The position numbers and the translations under genes were made by a program. A DNA stretch of 64,000 nucleotides, from positions 9,610,001 to 9,674,000 of the forward strand of contig CM070583.1 in the NCBI GenBank assembly GCA_036346355.1. The letters are read 5' to 3'. This document shows positions 33,049-46,684 of this stretch, in pieces. The first letter of the stretch is position 1. Every line of letters starts with the position of its first letter. Source of the DNA: Rhipidocladum racemiflorum. Its lineage: Eukaryota > Streptophyta > Magnoliopsida > Poales > Poaceae. The notes under the pieces are model-generated. The model did not search any database, was not told the origin of the DNA, and was given only the letters and a program-made list of their open reading frames with translations.

Positions 33049-35528
33049 TGTAACACCCCAGCTTCTACTAAGCCCAGAATGTCACCAAACATAGACCATA
33101 ACACATTTAATACCATAAATTAAAGTAAATTCCAGCAAGTTATCATTTAGAATAATTGAAAATTTTGACAGCATCTCCTTTGTTTTTGCATGAAACTTAA
33201 CAACATCGCATCATATCAAAATGTAAGACAAACGAGATATCCATACGCAGCGATAAGGATAACTAATCATCAACTAAAACATCAATAAGCATCGATAGCA
33301 AAATAATAAGCATCAATTTAAATCTAGGAAGTTAAAACAACTCCCTCCATAGCCCCACATGATACACATGAGGGAGACAACCAAACATACAGACCATACA
33401 CTAAAGATTATTGTAATGCTTATTGTCATGTCTCCACAACAGGTGAAATTGCTAGATTATGATACTACGTGGAGTAGTGTAGCTAAAACCCTTTCCCGCG
33501 CGCCGATTTCATGGTACCTAAAGAAAACAAACAACGAAAATACAAGCGTGAGTTCATAACTCAGCGAAGTGTAATACAATGGAAACAGAGTGCAAGACAA
33601 CAAACCATCAACTTCAATCTTCATAAGCATTACATATCACATCATTACCATTCTCACGCATTACGACATGGTAAAAACATCATAATCATCTCTTGATCAA
33701 TATGGTGTTCGTCTCATGAACTCATGAACAATTCAACAACATTCTCATTCATAGTTTCATTCATGCAATGCAATGCACATGTCTTCTGGAATTCTCATAC
33801 CGGTATGGTTGAGTGCACACCCGTCGGCATGCACCCTTTTCCCCCTTCCATCCCGAAGATGGAGGGTGCCTATCACTCGCTTCCATTCACCGCGGTGGAT
33901 GGAATCACGATGTAGGTCTTACTCAAAAGTTTAGCCCCGGACTAGTCATAACAGCTTCTCACCGACCCTACCTAATAGTTATGACTTATCTCACCGCCAG
34001 CCATGAAAATATGCCATGCATGCAAAATGGACAGCCATGTATACACAAATAGAAGTATTGCATAGCAACACATGGCATCTCAACATGTAGGGCCGTATTC
34101 GACCATCGACGGTGCCCATTCACAACATAGCATGTAAATCACTTATCCTCATCAAGCATTTTAATCATGGCATGAAGACATCATATCATCGACAATATTT
34201 AAAACATGGCATAAGGACATCATAACAATTATAACATGTAGTTCATGGCAAGACAACATGTTATCTATCCCAAACACTATCAAGCAATTCTAGCAACACA
34301 TATAATGTTCAATCCACACAACACACTTGCCTTCAATTTCGGGCAACGGAGTGACGAGAGGTTGAGGGCACTCCCGGAGGCACACCACCTGCAAACACGT
34401 GCCACACACTCAAATCAAGCCCATAAAACAGTACACATACATCCCACTACCCCGACTTCGCTTACAACTCCTAAAATCAGAAAACAGCAAATCTGTCCCT
34501 TCGGGACAGCAGCCTTCCAAAAGGCATAACTTCGGTTCTAGGACTCCAAATTGAATAAAAGAGTACATCCCCGCGTATATTAGGAAATTTCCCAACTTTT
34601 TCTAGTTATAGGGAAAGACTAATTCGGACTCTAATGTTGTTTAATCTAACGTTGAACACGAACTGTCCCAATCTCGTCACTGATTTGACAGCGCTCGGTA
34701 AAACGGCCATATCTCCCAAACGGCTGGGCGGATTTTAACGTTCTTTATATGCACGGAAAGACAAGGAAATTATCTACAACTTCCTAAAAGTCTGTATGGT
34801 CAGATTCAAACTCGAAATTGGCGAAAACGCCTGCCCTAGTTCGGGTTCCCAATCTGCCCGATCAGAACGCGAATACAACTCTAGTTTTCAACAAATCTAC
34901 CCCATGGCAGCACCTCCCATGATCCAAAAACATGATAATCCACCACTACACAGCATCTAATCAATCCCCAAAGGTTTCCCCCATTACCTTCTTGAAGAAC
35001 CACGAATCGATCGCTCTCCTTCGCGAACTCCACCCGATCTCTCCCCACGCGACGTGGCTACCGGTTCTCCTCGTCGTGGATCCTCCTACCGGCGAGGGCA
35101 GCACCATGGTGTGGCATGGCAGCGAGGGGGATGCAGCAAGGGCATGTGGTGGTGGGGGAGGAGGCGCAAGGAGGAGGGGTGGTGCGGCTTGGGGTGTGGA
35201 GGAAGAAGAGGAGGGGCTAGAGGGAGGAGGAGATGGGAGATGAGGGGATGGGGGCTGCGCAATGGAGGGGTGGGGGCTAGGGCAGCAGGGTGTGCTGCCC
35301 CCCCACTACTCCCACATGGGCCCAAGTGCCCCACCTCCGGCCCACGAATTCCCCCCCAAGGCCCAAATCGCCCTCGGAGAGGCAGGAGCCCTGAACAGCT
35401 TGACCAACGCTGCGTTAAAATGTGAAATTTCAGGGTTTTAGTTGCAAAATCCCCAACTTATCCCATTTTACCACATTTTATAACCTATTATCACAAATTA
35501 TAAAGTCTCGACATTCCATAGTATCACA
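33049..35528 (-). repeat. Nested element LTR 1 (3' LTR)
   Basis: 2480 bp. The inner side touches TTCTACCCCCCTT (35529-35541), a polypurine tract on the minus strand, so this is the 3' LTR. Nearly identical to 43141-45613: the small frame at 34245-34529 is repeated unchanged at 44330-44614. Contains a short GC- and G-rich part near 35090-35300 (GGAGGAG runs). Confidence 0.85.
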
Positions 35529-38500
35529 TTCTACCCCCCTTAACTGGATTCGACCTCGAATCTTACACGTCAACTCTAAAACCATGCCCACTAGGGACTC
35601 ATTTTCTTTGCGAACTCAACACACCCACGCAAAGACTCAAACAGTAGCAACGACAGCCCAAATTTCGAAATCCATCTATTAACAAGAGTGACCTGACTTA
35701 GCTTAACTAAGCACCACTTGACATGATTCCTCATTTACTTCGATCTCCTATCATGAATCATAAACTCAGAATGACACAATCATCATGAAACACATCCCTT
35801 TTTCACCATTAGTATTAAAACGGTCAACCGAGGTTCCAAACTTGAACCCCCTAAAAAGACCATTTACGCAAAACCCCATCTCTTCCAATTATTTGACCCC
35901 TTTTCACAAGGAATCAAAATTTACTAATGTCATCTTCGCTCATAGCCTATATCGACCATACTTTCTTTTCGACTGCCAACCACGTTACACTTTTCATTCT
36001 ATACTCTCCCAGGCATAACGCACACCCAGGGACATCTAGCTAAGACAATGTCCACGACAAAGCATTTTACATCACAATTTCTATAACATTTGCTTCCACC
36101 CAACGATACCTTCAACCAAATACAAACCACGACATCATCAACCTCCATCATCATCCACCCTCATACCACTAATGTCCAGCACCTAGCCCAAGCTAGGACC
36201 GTAACTCAGTACCAAAACTCAATTAGCACTTTTCCCAAGAGGATGTCGCCCTCACAAACAATTCACACAAACAACGAAACCCACGAGTTTAGCTCTTAGA
36301 TTATACTCAACAATAACTCGAGACCCTTCTTATTCTCACTCCTATCAATAGTGCAAAAGAAGTACGATTCTTTTGAATCCAAGTAGACCACATACAACAA
36401 CTCGAACCTCAAAGCGCCACATAACACTTTGGGAAGAACCCGATAACATTGAAAGACCACCCTTTTGCTTTTCCTAAGTCAAGCCGCAAAGGAAAACTCA
36501 AATCTCCAATCAACGCGATACAATTCGCATCGGGGAGCTCTCAAACAAATAGAGACTCCACACAATTCTCTTGACATAAGTTCTCAACAACTAAAGACAA
36601 CTCGACTCGCTTTCACCACAGCCAAACTTTTCATTTTAACCAAAATCAACATCTTGGAAGAGAACTGCCACAAAAACTCTCAAGAGAAAGGGAAACTCAA
36701 ATCCCTTGCATAACAACCAAAAACCAAAGCATTTATCCATTCATTCCTTTTCATGCTAGAGAGCAATGGAAATCTCGATTCATAACACGAATGCGAATTC
36801 TTCAAGAGCACTCCGGATTAGTCATATATCTCTATATGACTTCCTCACCGCCTGGCTCAACAACTCTTTTATGCTTATAAAAACGATGTCATGAATCTTT
36901 TTCACCATTTATTAGTCATGAAACCACGATACCCATTAACCATTCACAAAGAGACTTCATTCTCTTTGTCACATGATTGACACCCAACAACATTGATGGT
37001 TGCTCAAATTCGCATAAACTACGACGGCGTTAACCGAAAATACCATATCGCATCACAACCCAACAACCACTGCACGCAATGCGTGCAAAACATCGCATTT
37101 TAACCAAAGCCAATACCAGAAGATAGCATCAACTCTCAAATCAAACATCTACGCCTCATAACCGCTACCAATTCTCTTAAAGAGAAAGGAAACACATTCC
37201 CAGCAGGGAACACCTTACCAACAAAATCACTTATGAAACAATCGTAAGATTCACCTTTTTGAAACGCTCGCAAACACCACACACGTTTCCCAAATAAATC
37301 TAACTCTAGTCACGAAAGAATTACAATTTAAGCGCTTAACTCCAGGGTTACCAAAGATAAACCAGTTGAACGCTAAAGAGAGCGTCCCACCCCAACGCTT
37401 TGGGTGTTAAACCATACTCATAGCATAGACTAAACAGATTAGCCCAAAACCAAAGATTGGCATGGTTCAATACCACACCACATTTGGAACCCATAAGCCG
37501 GTTACTTCAAATACTACTCTTTCATCCATATTTCCAATCATCGGAGTCAAGTTTATAACTTGACAAAATGCCACTTAATCAGGGGAGATTTTATTGCACA
37601 CTAATCAAGACGCCTAAACAAAGAGGCAGGCATTCCCAGAAAATTTATACATTCATTTGAATCCATAAACCTTCAAAAGAAAGTTTGACTCAAATCCCAC
37701 CATTACTCGCATTCCAATACTCTTAGCCAATACGGATGTCAAAATCACCCAAAACCCGAGAAATCCAACACTGTTGCACACAAGCTACAACATATGTTCT
37801 TAATAAAATCATTTTTCCTCGCTCATATAACCACAATTGATTATATTACCAACGAACCATAGACCATATCTACCGTGATGACAATCAACAAGGAGAACCA
37901 CGTTCTCACAACTCCAGCACAATTAACTTATCAGTTAATCCAACATAAGTCGCATATCAACAACTTCTTTTGGTCTACTAACCATGACGAACCATTATTC
38001 ATGCAACTTATTATCCCAAGCGTAGTACACATCTCTTTACAATTATTCCAGCGTAATCAACAATTACCCTGGGTATAAACTCCTAAGTCACATATTCCAT
38101 ATCACCGATTCATTCCACCAATAATTAATACTAACCACGCGACACGATCTCCACTAGACATCCCTCATAAATACGGATCCTGCATGCACATCTATCAAGA
38201 ATAATTCAACCTTTCCTACAATCATTCCATATATCCTCATTAATTGATTACACGTATTTTAAGTCATATTGTCGACCCACAATATTAATCGACTCCACCA
38301 ACTACAATAGGCGTAATTTCAAACCATCTTCTTGCTATAACAAGTTCATCAACCAAGACATTCTATGCTAACTAATCTCAAACATCCATTAGATTCCATA
38401 ACCCGCATCACTTTGCACACACCACTAATCAACTTTCACTTTGGATCACCTGACGTCTCATTTAATCATCTATTATCAACACAATATTTTAGTTTATCTT

Positions 38501-39614
38501 TAAACAAACAACAAATTCGCTTTAACCGAACCACTAGCTCATATCATCCGAAAACTCTAACTTCTCGTCATACACTTAACTTCTTAAACATCTGCGTGAA
38601 TCACGCACCCAACTCTTAAGGAAACCAAAATTGCTCCAGAAAAGAACAACACCCAAAACACCTTTCCTTCCGGAAAGCTCAACCATAAATCACAAGAGAA
38701 GTCAACTCTTAAATTCCCAAATGCCGACACGCAACTACTCCACAACTCTCGAGATCAACAACTTCCGCGAAGGAAGATGGTTGCAAGAGGGAAAACCCGG
38801 CGATTAACCAAATCTTTTTTTTTTCAGATAAAGCCATAACCCCAAACTTCAAACTTTCACGAAACAAACGGTTTTTCAAAGATGAATTCCCAAGCAAGTC
38901 ATCATTGCGATCAAACACCACTTAGACCCCGACAACAAGGTCTGGCACAACACCGCAATAACTCTTTTAAACCTCGGAGAAAGACAAACACAAGAATAAA
39001 TTGAAAACTTTCTCCGTAAAACAACCGATCAACCACAGCCTTTCCGACAAAACCTTGACACCTAAATCCATGCGACTTAGATTTTTCATCGAAACTTCAA
39101 TAACTTCTTTTCAAATTGGAGAAGGGTAACCCAAGAATCAATCTATAAATTTCGCTTATAAGGCAAACAACAAATCGAAAGCGTCAAAGCCGGGCAAGGC
39201 GATCAAGACAAAGCAACCCTAAATTCTTCTTTTGTCTTGAACCAAAGAAAACAAAACCAAAACCACCAAAAGAACTATCGGTGAGTATCCAAACCCGAAC
39301 CCTTTTTCGTTTATTTCAACCAACCAAAAACCGTTCATCAAAACGGCAAAGGAAACTCGGAGGGTCAATCCACAACTCTACTACTCGACTCCAACCAACT
39401 ACCCAATCTACGACAGAAAGGATAAGCACCCTCCCAACAGAAGGTTTAAAGTCCATCGGTGATGGCACTAACCGGCCACACCGTCAAACCCAACAATACT
39501 ACAAACAACAGAAGGTGACCGAAACCCTTTCGGCACCACTACCCACCGAATCTCAAATGTATCAACACAATCAATTCTTTCGTAAACATAGCAACATATA
39601 TTACCAAATGTAAC
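35529..39614 (-). other. Nested element interior, non-coding
   Basis: About 4.1 kb without recognisable gag, protease, reverse transcriptase or integrase on either strand. Short frames such as 36465-36713 have low-complexity composition and no family resemblance. The part 35529-36800 recurs inverted at 41428-42690. Confidence 0.7.
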
Positions 39615-41427
39615 TGTAACACCCCGGCTTCTAGTAAGCCCAGAATGCCACCAAACATAGACCATACAGCAATTAATACCATAATTTAAGGTAAATTACA
39701 GCAAGTAATCAGTTTGAATTATTGGAAATTTCGACAGCATCTCCTTTGTTTTAGCATGATCTTGCGCAACCATAATAGCATAGCAGAATATGACATAATA
39801 GGAAACATCTAAAACAGCAATAATAAGCGACACGGAAGCAATATAAGTCCACTTTAAGCATCCCAAAGTCATCATTAGCCAAATGAAACGAATAAGGCAA
39901 TCCTAGCACACATCTAAACCATAAACATCAATGGTATCACATTAAGTTCATTGTCATGACTCCAAATGATTCCATTGTGGAATCAATTGCGTGAACTACG
40001 TGGAGATGTGTGACTATTCCCTTTTCCCTCATGCCGATCTCAAGGTACCTAAAAACAACATAAAACACAAGCGTGAGTTCAAAACTCAAAGAAAGTGTAT
40101 TGTAATGGAAAAACAAAGATCAAGTCAACAAACCATCATCACCAACCTCCGTAAGCACATCATAACACAACATGGTTAGCATTCCAAACCTCTTTTAAGC
40201 ATCCATGTATTCATCTCGTGAGCAACTCATAAGTATTCACATCGTCATCTCATAAACATCATCATATACATATTTCATTAATGCAATGCAATGCAATGCA
40301 CATGTCTCCTTGGAAACTCATACGGTATGGTTGAGTGCACACCCGTCGGCATGCACCCTTTTCCTCCCATCCCGAAGATGGAGGGTGCCTATCACTCGCT
40401 TCCATTCACCACGGTGGATGGAATCACGATGTAGGTCTTACTCAAGAATAGCCCCGGATTAGTCATAACGGTTCTCACCGACCCTCCCGGAATAGTTATG
40501 ACTTATCTCACCGGCCGGCCATGAAAGTATGCCATGTATGCAAAATGGACAACAACGTACCCATGTATAGGAGTATTGCATATCATCACATGGCGTGTAA
40601 TCCGCTTATCAACAATAAGTACATTTAAATCATGGCATAATGGCTTCATATCAAGCAATACATGTAATTCATGGCAAGACAACATGTTATCTATTCCAAA
40701 TACTATGAAGCACAACTAGCAACACATATAGCATACAATCCACACAACACACTTGCCTTCAACCGCGGGCAACGGAGTGACGAGAGGTTGAGGGCACTCC
40801 CGAAGGCACACCACCTGCAAACACATGCCACACACTCAAATCGAGTCCACAAAACAGCACACATAGAACCCACTACCCCGACTTCGCTTACAACTCCTAA
40901 AATCAGAAAACAGCAAATCTGTCCCGTCGGGACAGCAGCCTTCCAACGGGCATAACTTCTGTTCTAGGACTCCAAATTGAATAAACGAGTACATCCTCGC
41001 ATAGCTTAGGAAAATTCCCAACTTTTTCTAGTTATAGAAAAAGACTAATTCGGACTCTAATGTTGTTTAATCTAACGTTGAACACGAACTGTCCCAATCT
41101 CGTCACAGATTTGACAGCGCTCGGTAAAACAGCCATATCTCCCAAACGGCTGGGCGGATTTTAACTTTCTTTATATGCACGGAAAGATAATGAAATTATC
41201 TACAACTTCCTAAAAGTCCGTACGGTCAGATTCAAACTCTAAATTGGCGAAAACGCCTGCCCTAGTTCGGGTTCCCAATCTGCCCGAACCAAAACGTGAG
41301 TACAACTCTAGTTTTTCATCAATTCTACCCCATGGCAGCACCTCCCATGATCCAAAAACATGGAAAACCCCCTCTACAACAGCATAAGATCTACCCCACA
41401 AGGTTCCCCCATTACCTTCTTGAAGAA
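39615..41427 (-). repeat. Nested element LTR 2, truncated and more diverged
   Basis: Starts TGTAACACCCCGGCTTCTAG and follows LTR 1 in order (GTTGAGTGCACACCCGTCGG..., CGACTTCGCTTACAACTCC, TCTGCCCGAACC) up to CCCCCATTACCTTCTTGAAGAA. It differs from LTR 1 at many positions, while LTR 1 and LTR 3 barely differ. It is cut where the inverted block begins. Confidence 0.8.
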
Positions 41428-42877
41428 TTCGCATTCGTGTTATGAATCGAGATTTCCATTGCTCTCTAGCATGAAAAGGAATGAATGTATAAATGCTGGT
41501 ATTTTGGTTATGTTATGCAAGGGATTTGAGTTTCCCTTTCTTCGAGAGTTTTTGTGGCAGTTCTCTTCAAGATGTTGATTTTGGTTAAAATGAAAAGTTT
41601 GGCTGTGGTGAAAGCGAGTCGAGTTGTCTTTAGTTGTTGAGAACTTCCGTCAAGAGAATTGTGTGGAGTCTTTATTTGTTTGAGTGCTCCCCGATGCGAA
41701 TTGTATCGCGTTGATTGGAGATTTGAGTTTTCCTTTGCGGCTTGACTTAGGAAAAGCAAAAGGGTGGTCTTTCAATGTTATCGAGGATTCTTTCCAAAGT
41801 GATTTGTGGCGCTTTGAGGTTCGAGTTGTTGTATGTGGTCTACTTGGATTCAAAAGAATCGTACTTCTTTTGCACTATTGATAGGAGCGAGAATAAGAAG
41901 GGCCTCGGGTTATTGTTGAGTATAATCTAAGAGCTATACTCGTGGGCTTCGTTGTTTGTGTGAATGGTTTGTGAGGGCGACATCCTCTTGGGAAAAGTGC
42001 CAATTGAGATTTGGTAGTGAGTTACGGTCCTAACTTGGGCTAGGTGCTGGACATTAGTGAGGGTGGATGATGATGGAGATTGTTGATGTCGTGATTTGAA
42101 TTTGGTTGAAAGTATCGTTGGGTGGAAGCAAATGTTATAGAAATTGTGATGTAAAATGCTTTGTCGTGGACATTGTCTTAGCTAGACGTCCCTGGGTGTG
42201 CGTTATGCCTGGGAGAGGATAGAATGAAAAGTGTAATGTGGTTGGCAAATAAAGGAAAGTATGGTTGATGTAGGCTATGAGCGAAGATGACATTAGTAAA
42301 TTTTGATTCCTTGCGAAAAGGGGTCAAATAATTGGAAGAGATGGGGTTTTGCGTAAATGGTCTTTTTGGGGGGTTCAAGTTTGGAACCTCGGTTGACCGT
42401 TTTAATACTAATGATGAAAAAGGGATGTGTTTCAAGATGATTGTATCATTCGGAGTTTGTGAATCATGATAGAGATTGAAGTAAATGAGGAATCATGTCA
42501 AGTTGTGCTTAGCTAAGCTAAGTCAAGTCACTCTTGTCAATAGATGGATTTGGAGAATTGAGTTGTCGTTGCTACTGTTTGAGTCTTTGCATGGGTGTGT
42601 TGAGTTCGCAAAGAAGATGAGTCCCTAGTGGGCATGGTTTTAGAGTTGACGTGTAAGATTCGAGGTCGAATCCAGTTAAGGGGGGAAGAATGTGATACTA
42701 CGGGATTGCATAACCTTAGAAAGCATGAAATTTGCAATTAGAACCCTACGGTCTGATGTTTTAACGCGTTTCGGGCTGTTTTCGGGCTTTTTGGGCTGCT
42801 CCGGGGATGTGTTGGGCTTGGGGGAACTTTCTTGGGCTGGTTGGTGGGGCTTGTTTGGCCCATGTGGGGGTGTTACA
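41418..42877 (+). repeat. Inverted block: interior plus PPT plus short LTR
   Basis: 41428-42690 is the reverse complement of 35529-36800 (for example TATGAATCGAGATTTCCATT). It ends in a polypurine tract TTAAGGGGGGAAGAA (about 42676-42690), then a 187-bp LTR-like piece TGTGATACTACGG...GGGTGTTACA (42691-42877) that lacks most of the 2.5-kb LTR. The left junction shares TCTTGAAGAA (41418-41427) with both parent sequences. Confidence 0.75.
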
Positions 42878-43140
42878 GTAACATTCAACATCAAAGCTTA
42901 AATACAACATTTAAGCGTAAAGCAACGATACCCATACCCATTCCTACTGTGCAACAGAGTGTGTCAAGTTTTAAATTAATTATTCCACTTACACAAGTTT
43001 TAATGTTGCTATCCTATGGCAAAGTTTTAAGTAAAACCTAAGACATGTTTTTAGGTTATCCCACTTCATATTTTAGTTGAACCTATAGTTATGACACTAA
43101 ATACACATTCCAGGGACCTACAGCTCTCGATACCAATCAG
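42878..43140 (-). other. Leader and primer-binding region of nested element
   Basis: The minus strand next to LTR 3 reads TTCTGATTGGTATCGAGAGC (43120-43139), close to the initiator-Met primer site of many plant LTR elements (TGGTATCAGAGC). This marks the adjacent LTR 3 as the 5' LTR. Confidence 0.6.
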
Positions 43141-45613
43141 AATAACAGCTTCTACTAAGCCTATAATGTCACCAAACATAGACCATAACACATTTAATAC
43201 CATAAATTAAAGTAAATTCCAGCAAGTTATCATTTAGAATAATTGAAAATTTTGACAGCATCTCCTTTGTTTTTGCATGAAACTTAACAACATCGCATCA
43301 TATCAAAATGTAAGACAAACGAGATATCCATACGCAGCGATAAGGATAACTAATCATCAACTAAAACATCAATAAGCATCGATAGCAAAATAATAAGCAT
43401 CAATTTAAATCTAGGAAGTTAAAACAACTCCCTCCATAGCCCCACATGATACACATGAGGGAGACAACCAAACATACAGACCATACACTAAAGATTATTG
43501 TAATGCTTATTGTCATGTCTCCACAACAGTGAAATTGCTAGATTATGATACTACGTGTATTAGTGTAGATAAAACCCTTTCCCTCTATACTATTTCATTG
43601 TACATAAAGATAACAAACAACTAAAATACAAGAGTGATTTCATAACTCAGCGAAGTGTAATACAATGGAAACAGAGTGCAAGACAACAAACCATCAACTT
43701 CAATCTTCATAAGCATTACATATCACATCATTACCATTCTCACGCATACCGACATGGTAAAAACATCATAATCATCTCTTGATCAATATGGTGTTCGCCT
43801 CATGAACTCATGAACAATTCAACAACATTCTCATTCATAGTTTCATTCATGCAATGCAATGCACATGTCTTCTGGAATTCTCATACCGGTATGGTTGAGT
43901 GCACACCCGTCGGCATGCACCCTTTTCCCCTTCCATCCCGAAGATGGAGGGTGCCTATCACTCGCTTCCATTCACCGCGGTGGATGGAATCACGATGTAG
44001 GTCTTACTCAAAAGTTTAGCCCCGGACTAGTCATAACAGCTTCACCGACCCTACCGGAATAGTTATGACTTATCTCACCGGCCAGCCATGAAAATATGCC
44101 ATGCATGCAAAATGGACAGCCATGTATACACAAATAGAAGTATTGCATAGCAACACATGGCATCTCAACATGTAGGGCCGTATTCGACCATCGACGGTGC
44201 CCATTCACAACATAGCATGTAAATCACTTATCCTCATCAAGCATTTTAATCATGGCATGAAGACATCATATCATCGACAATATTTAAAACATGGCATAAG
44301 GACATCATAACAATTATAACATGTAGTTCATGGCAAGACAACATGTTATCTATCCCAAACACTATCAAGCAATTCTAGCAACACATATAATGTTCAATCC
44401 ACACAACACACTTGCCTTCAATTTCGGGCAACGGAGTGACGAGAGGTTGAGGGCACTCCCGGAGGCACACCACCTGCAAACACGTGCCACACACTCAAAT
44501 CAAGCCCATAAAACAGTACACATACATCCCACTACCCCGACTTCGCTTACAACTCCTAAAATCAGAAAACAGCAAATCTGTCCCTTCGGGACAGCAGCCT
44601 TCCAAAAGGCATAACTTCGGTTCTAGGACTCCAAATTGAATAAAAGAGTACATCCCCGCGTATCTTAGGAAATTTCCCAACTTTTTCTAGTTATAGGGAA
44701 AGACTAATTCGGACTCTAATGTTGTTTAATCTAACGTTGAACACGAACTGTCCCAATCTCGTCACTGATTTGACAGCGCTCGGTAAAACGGCCATATCTC
44801 CCAAACGGCTGGGCGGATTTTAACGTTCTTTATATGCACGGAAAGACAAGGAAATTATCTACAACTTCCTAAAAGTCTGTACGGTCAGATTCAAACTCGA
44901 AATTGGCGAAAACGCCTGCCCTAGTTCGGGTTCCCAATCTGCCCGATCAGAACGCGAATACAACTCTAGTTTTCAACAAATCTACCCCATGGCAGCACCT
45001 CCCATGATCCAAAAACATGATAATCCACCACTACACAGCATCTAATCAATCCCCAAAGGTTTCCCCCATTACCTTCTTGAAGAACCACGAATCGATCGCT
45101 CTCCTTCGCGCGAACTCCACCCGATCTCTCCCCACGCGACGTGGCTACCGGTTCTCCTCGTCGTGGATCCTCCTACCGGCGAGGGCAGCACCATGGTGTG
45201 GCATGGCAGCGAGGGGGACGCAGCAAGGGCATGTGGTGGTGGGGGAGGAGGCGCAAGGAGGAGGGGTGGTGCGGCTTGGGGTGTGGAGGAAGAAGAGGAG
45301 GGGCTAGAGGGAGGAGGAGATGGGAGATGAGGGGATGGGGGCTGCGCAATGGAGGGGTGGGGGCTAGGGCAGCAGGGTGTGCTGCCCCCCCACTACTCCC
45401 ACATGGGCCCAAGTGCCCCACCTCCGGCCCACGAATTCCCCCCCAAGGCCCAAATCGACCTCGGAGAGGCCCGGAAGCCCGGAAACAGCCCGAAACGCGT
45501 TAAAATGTGAAATCTCAGGGTTTTAGTTGCAAAATCCCCAACTTATCCCATTTTACCACATTTTATAACCTATTATCACAAATTATAAAGTCTCGACATT
45601 CCATAGTATCACA
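43141..45613 (-). repeat. Nested element LTR 3 (5' LTR)
   Basis: About 2473 bp and almost identical to LTR 1. Its inner end is damaged: TGTAACACCCCAGCTTC in LTR 1 corresponds to AATAACAGCTTC here. A second difference cluster lies near 45450-45505. Confidence 0.85.
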
Positions 45614-45618
45614 CAAAT

Positions 45619-46684
45619 ATTGAGCTAGCGTATCGTCGTTGCATCGGTATTCCCCTTTGACCTGTTGTACAATTAACATTAAATCCCCGAAGGTCTCGGC
45701 GTCCTTTACCCCGATGCTATCCAGCAATTGTAGCCCTCTTAGCAGTGCTTCATACTCTGCTTGATTGTTAGAGCATCGGCTATTTAGCCGATACATGAAC
45801 TCAAAGTCCTGTTTGTTAGGTGAGACTAACACTATGTTGATGCCTTCACCCTCTTGGTAAACGGATCCGTCAAAGTACAATTGCCAAGGAGTCACACTGG
45901 CCGCCCCGGTTAATGTAGCACTCCCTGTAATGAAATAGGCCACAGCCTGTCCTTTTACAGATTTAGCCGATTCGTATATCAAGTCGAACTTGGTTAAGGC
46001 ATATGCCCACTTACCAAGTCGACCTCGCAAAATTGGTGCGGATAGTATGTATTTAATAACGTCGGTCTTGCAAGCTATAACGCATTTTGATACTAAGATG
46101 TAATGTCTTAACTTGGTGCAAGCAAAGTATAAAGATAGACATAATTTTTCCACCGAGGGGTACCTGATTTCTGCATCCAAAAGTCGTCGCCTTAAGTAAA
46201 ATATGGCTTGTTCCTTTCCATCGGCTTCCTGTGTCAGAACTGCCCCTATCGTATCTCCTTCAACCGATATGTACAATTTGAAAGGTATGCCATTTTTCGG
46301 GGCGACCAATACTGGTGGATTCATCAGATAACTTTTTACATTATCGAAAGCTCTTTGTTGATCGGCTCCCCATTCAAATTCTTGGTCGTCTTTTATTTTC
46401 AACAGTGGGGTAAAGGCACGAATACGTCCGGATAGGTTTGAAATAAAGCGTCGCAAGTAATTGATTTTGCCTATCAATACTTGTAACTCTTTTTTATTCG
46501 TTGGAGGTTTGGTATCGGCTATAGCCTTTACTTTTGCTTGGTTTACTTCAATCCCTTTTTCATGCACCGTAAACCCAAGAAATTGGCCAGCCGATACTCC
46601 AAAAGCGCATTTGAGCGGATTCATTTTCAATCCGTGTGCCTTTGTGTTTTCGAACACCTTTTCCAAATCGGCTAAGTGTTGCTA
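45619..46684 (-). pseudogene. Gypsy-1 RT thumb, RNase H and second RNase H-like domain
   Basis: The open frame after the stop at 46682-46684 (TAG where Gypsy-2 has Trp) gives the reverse transcriptase C-terminal part (LKMNPLKCAFGVSAGQFLGF, KKELQVLIGKINYLRRFISN), the linked RNase H (KLYISVEGDTIGAVLTQEAD, VEKLCLSLYFACTKLRHY) and then a second RNase H-like fold, WQLYFDGSVYQEGEGINIVL ... NNQAEYEALLRGLQLLDSIG ... FGDLMLIVQQVKGEYRCND. The first RNase H degrades template RNA; the second is the archaeal-type domain known from Tat elements. The frame runs into the nested element at 45613. Confidence 0.82.

Larger units (their letters stand above)
33049..45613 (-). mobile_element. Nested non-autonomous (LARD-like) LTR element, internally rearranged
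   Basis: Inserted in Gypsy-1 pol, between the second RNase H-like and integrase coding parts. It starts TGTAACACCCC and ends TAGTATCACA on the plus strand, with flanks CAAAC (33044-33048) and CAAAT (45614-45618), a 5-bp duplication with one mismatch. The LTRs at both ends are about 2.48 kb and almost identical. The 7.6-kb interior contains no gag or pol text, an additional LTR copy (39615-41427) and an inverted block (41428-42877). Long LTRs without coding region fit a LARD. The LTR ends (TGTGATACTATGG...GGTGTTACA on the minus strand) resemble Del/Tekay-type gypsy LTRs. Confidence 0.8.

Noticed and set aside
34245..34529. 94-codon frame repeated identically at 44330 and in variant form at 40671
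   Set aside because: It is conserved only because it lies in the LTRs of the nested element; no start context or domain supports a gene.
35054..35425. Gly/Arg-rich frames near 35.1 kb and 45.2 kb
   Set aside because: They come from a G-rich purine tract in the LTR; composition alone keeps them open.
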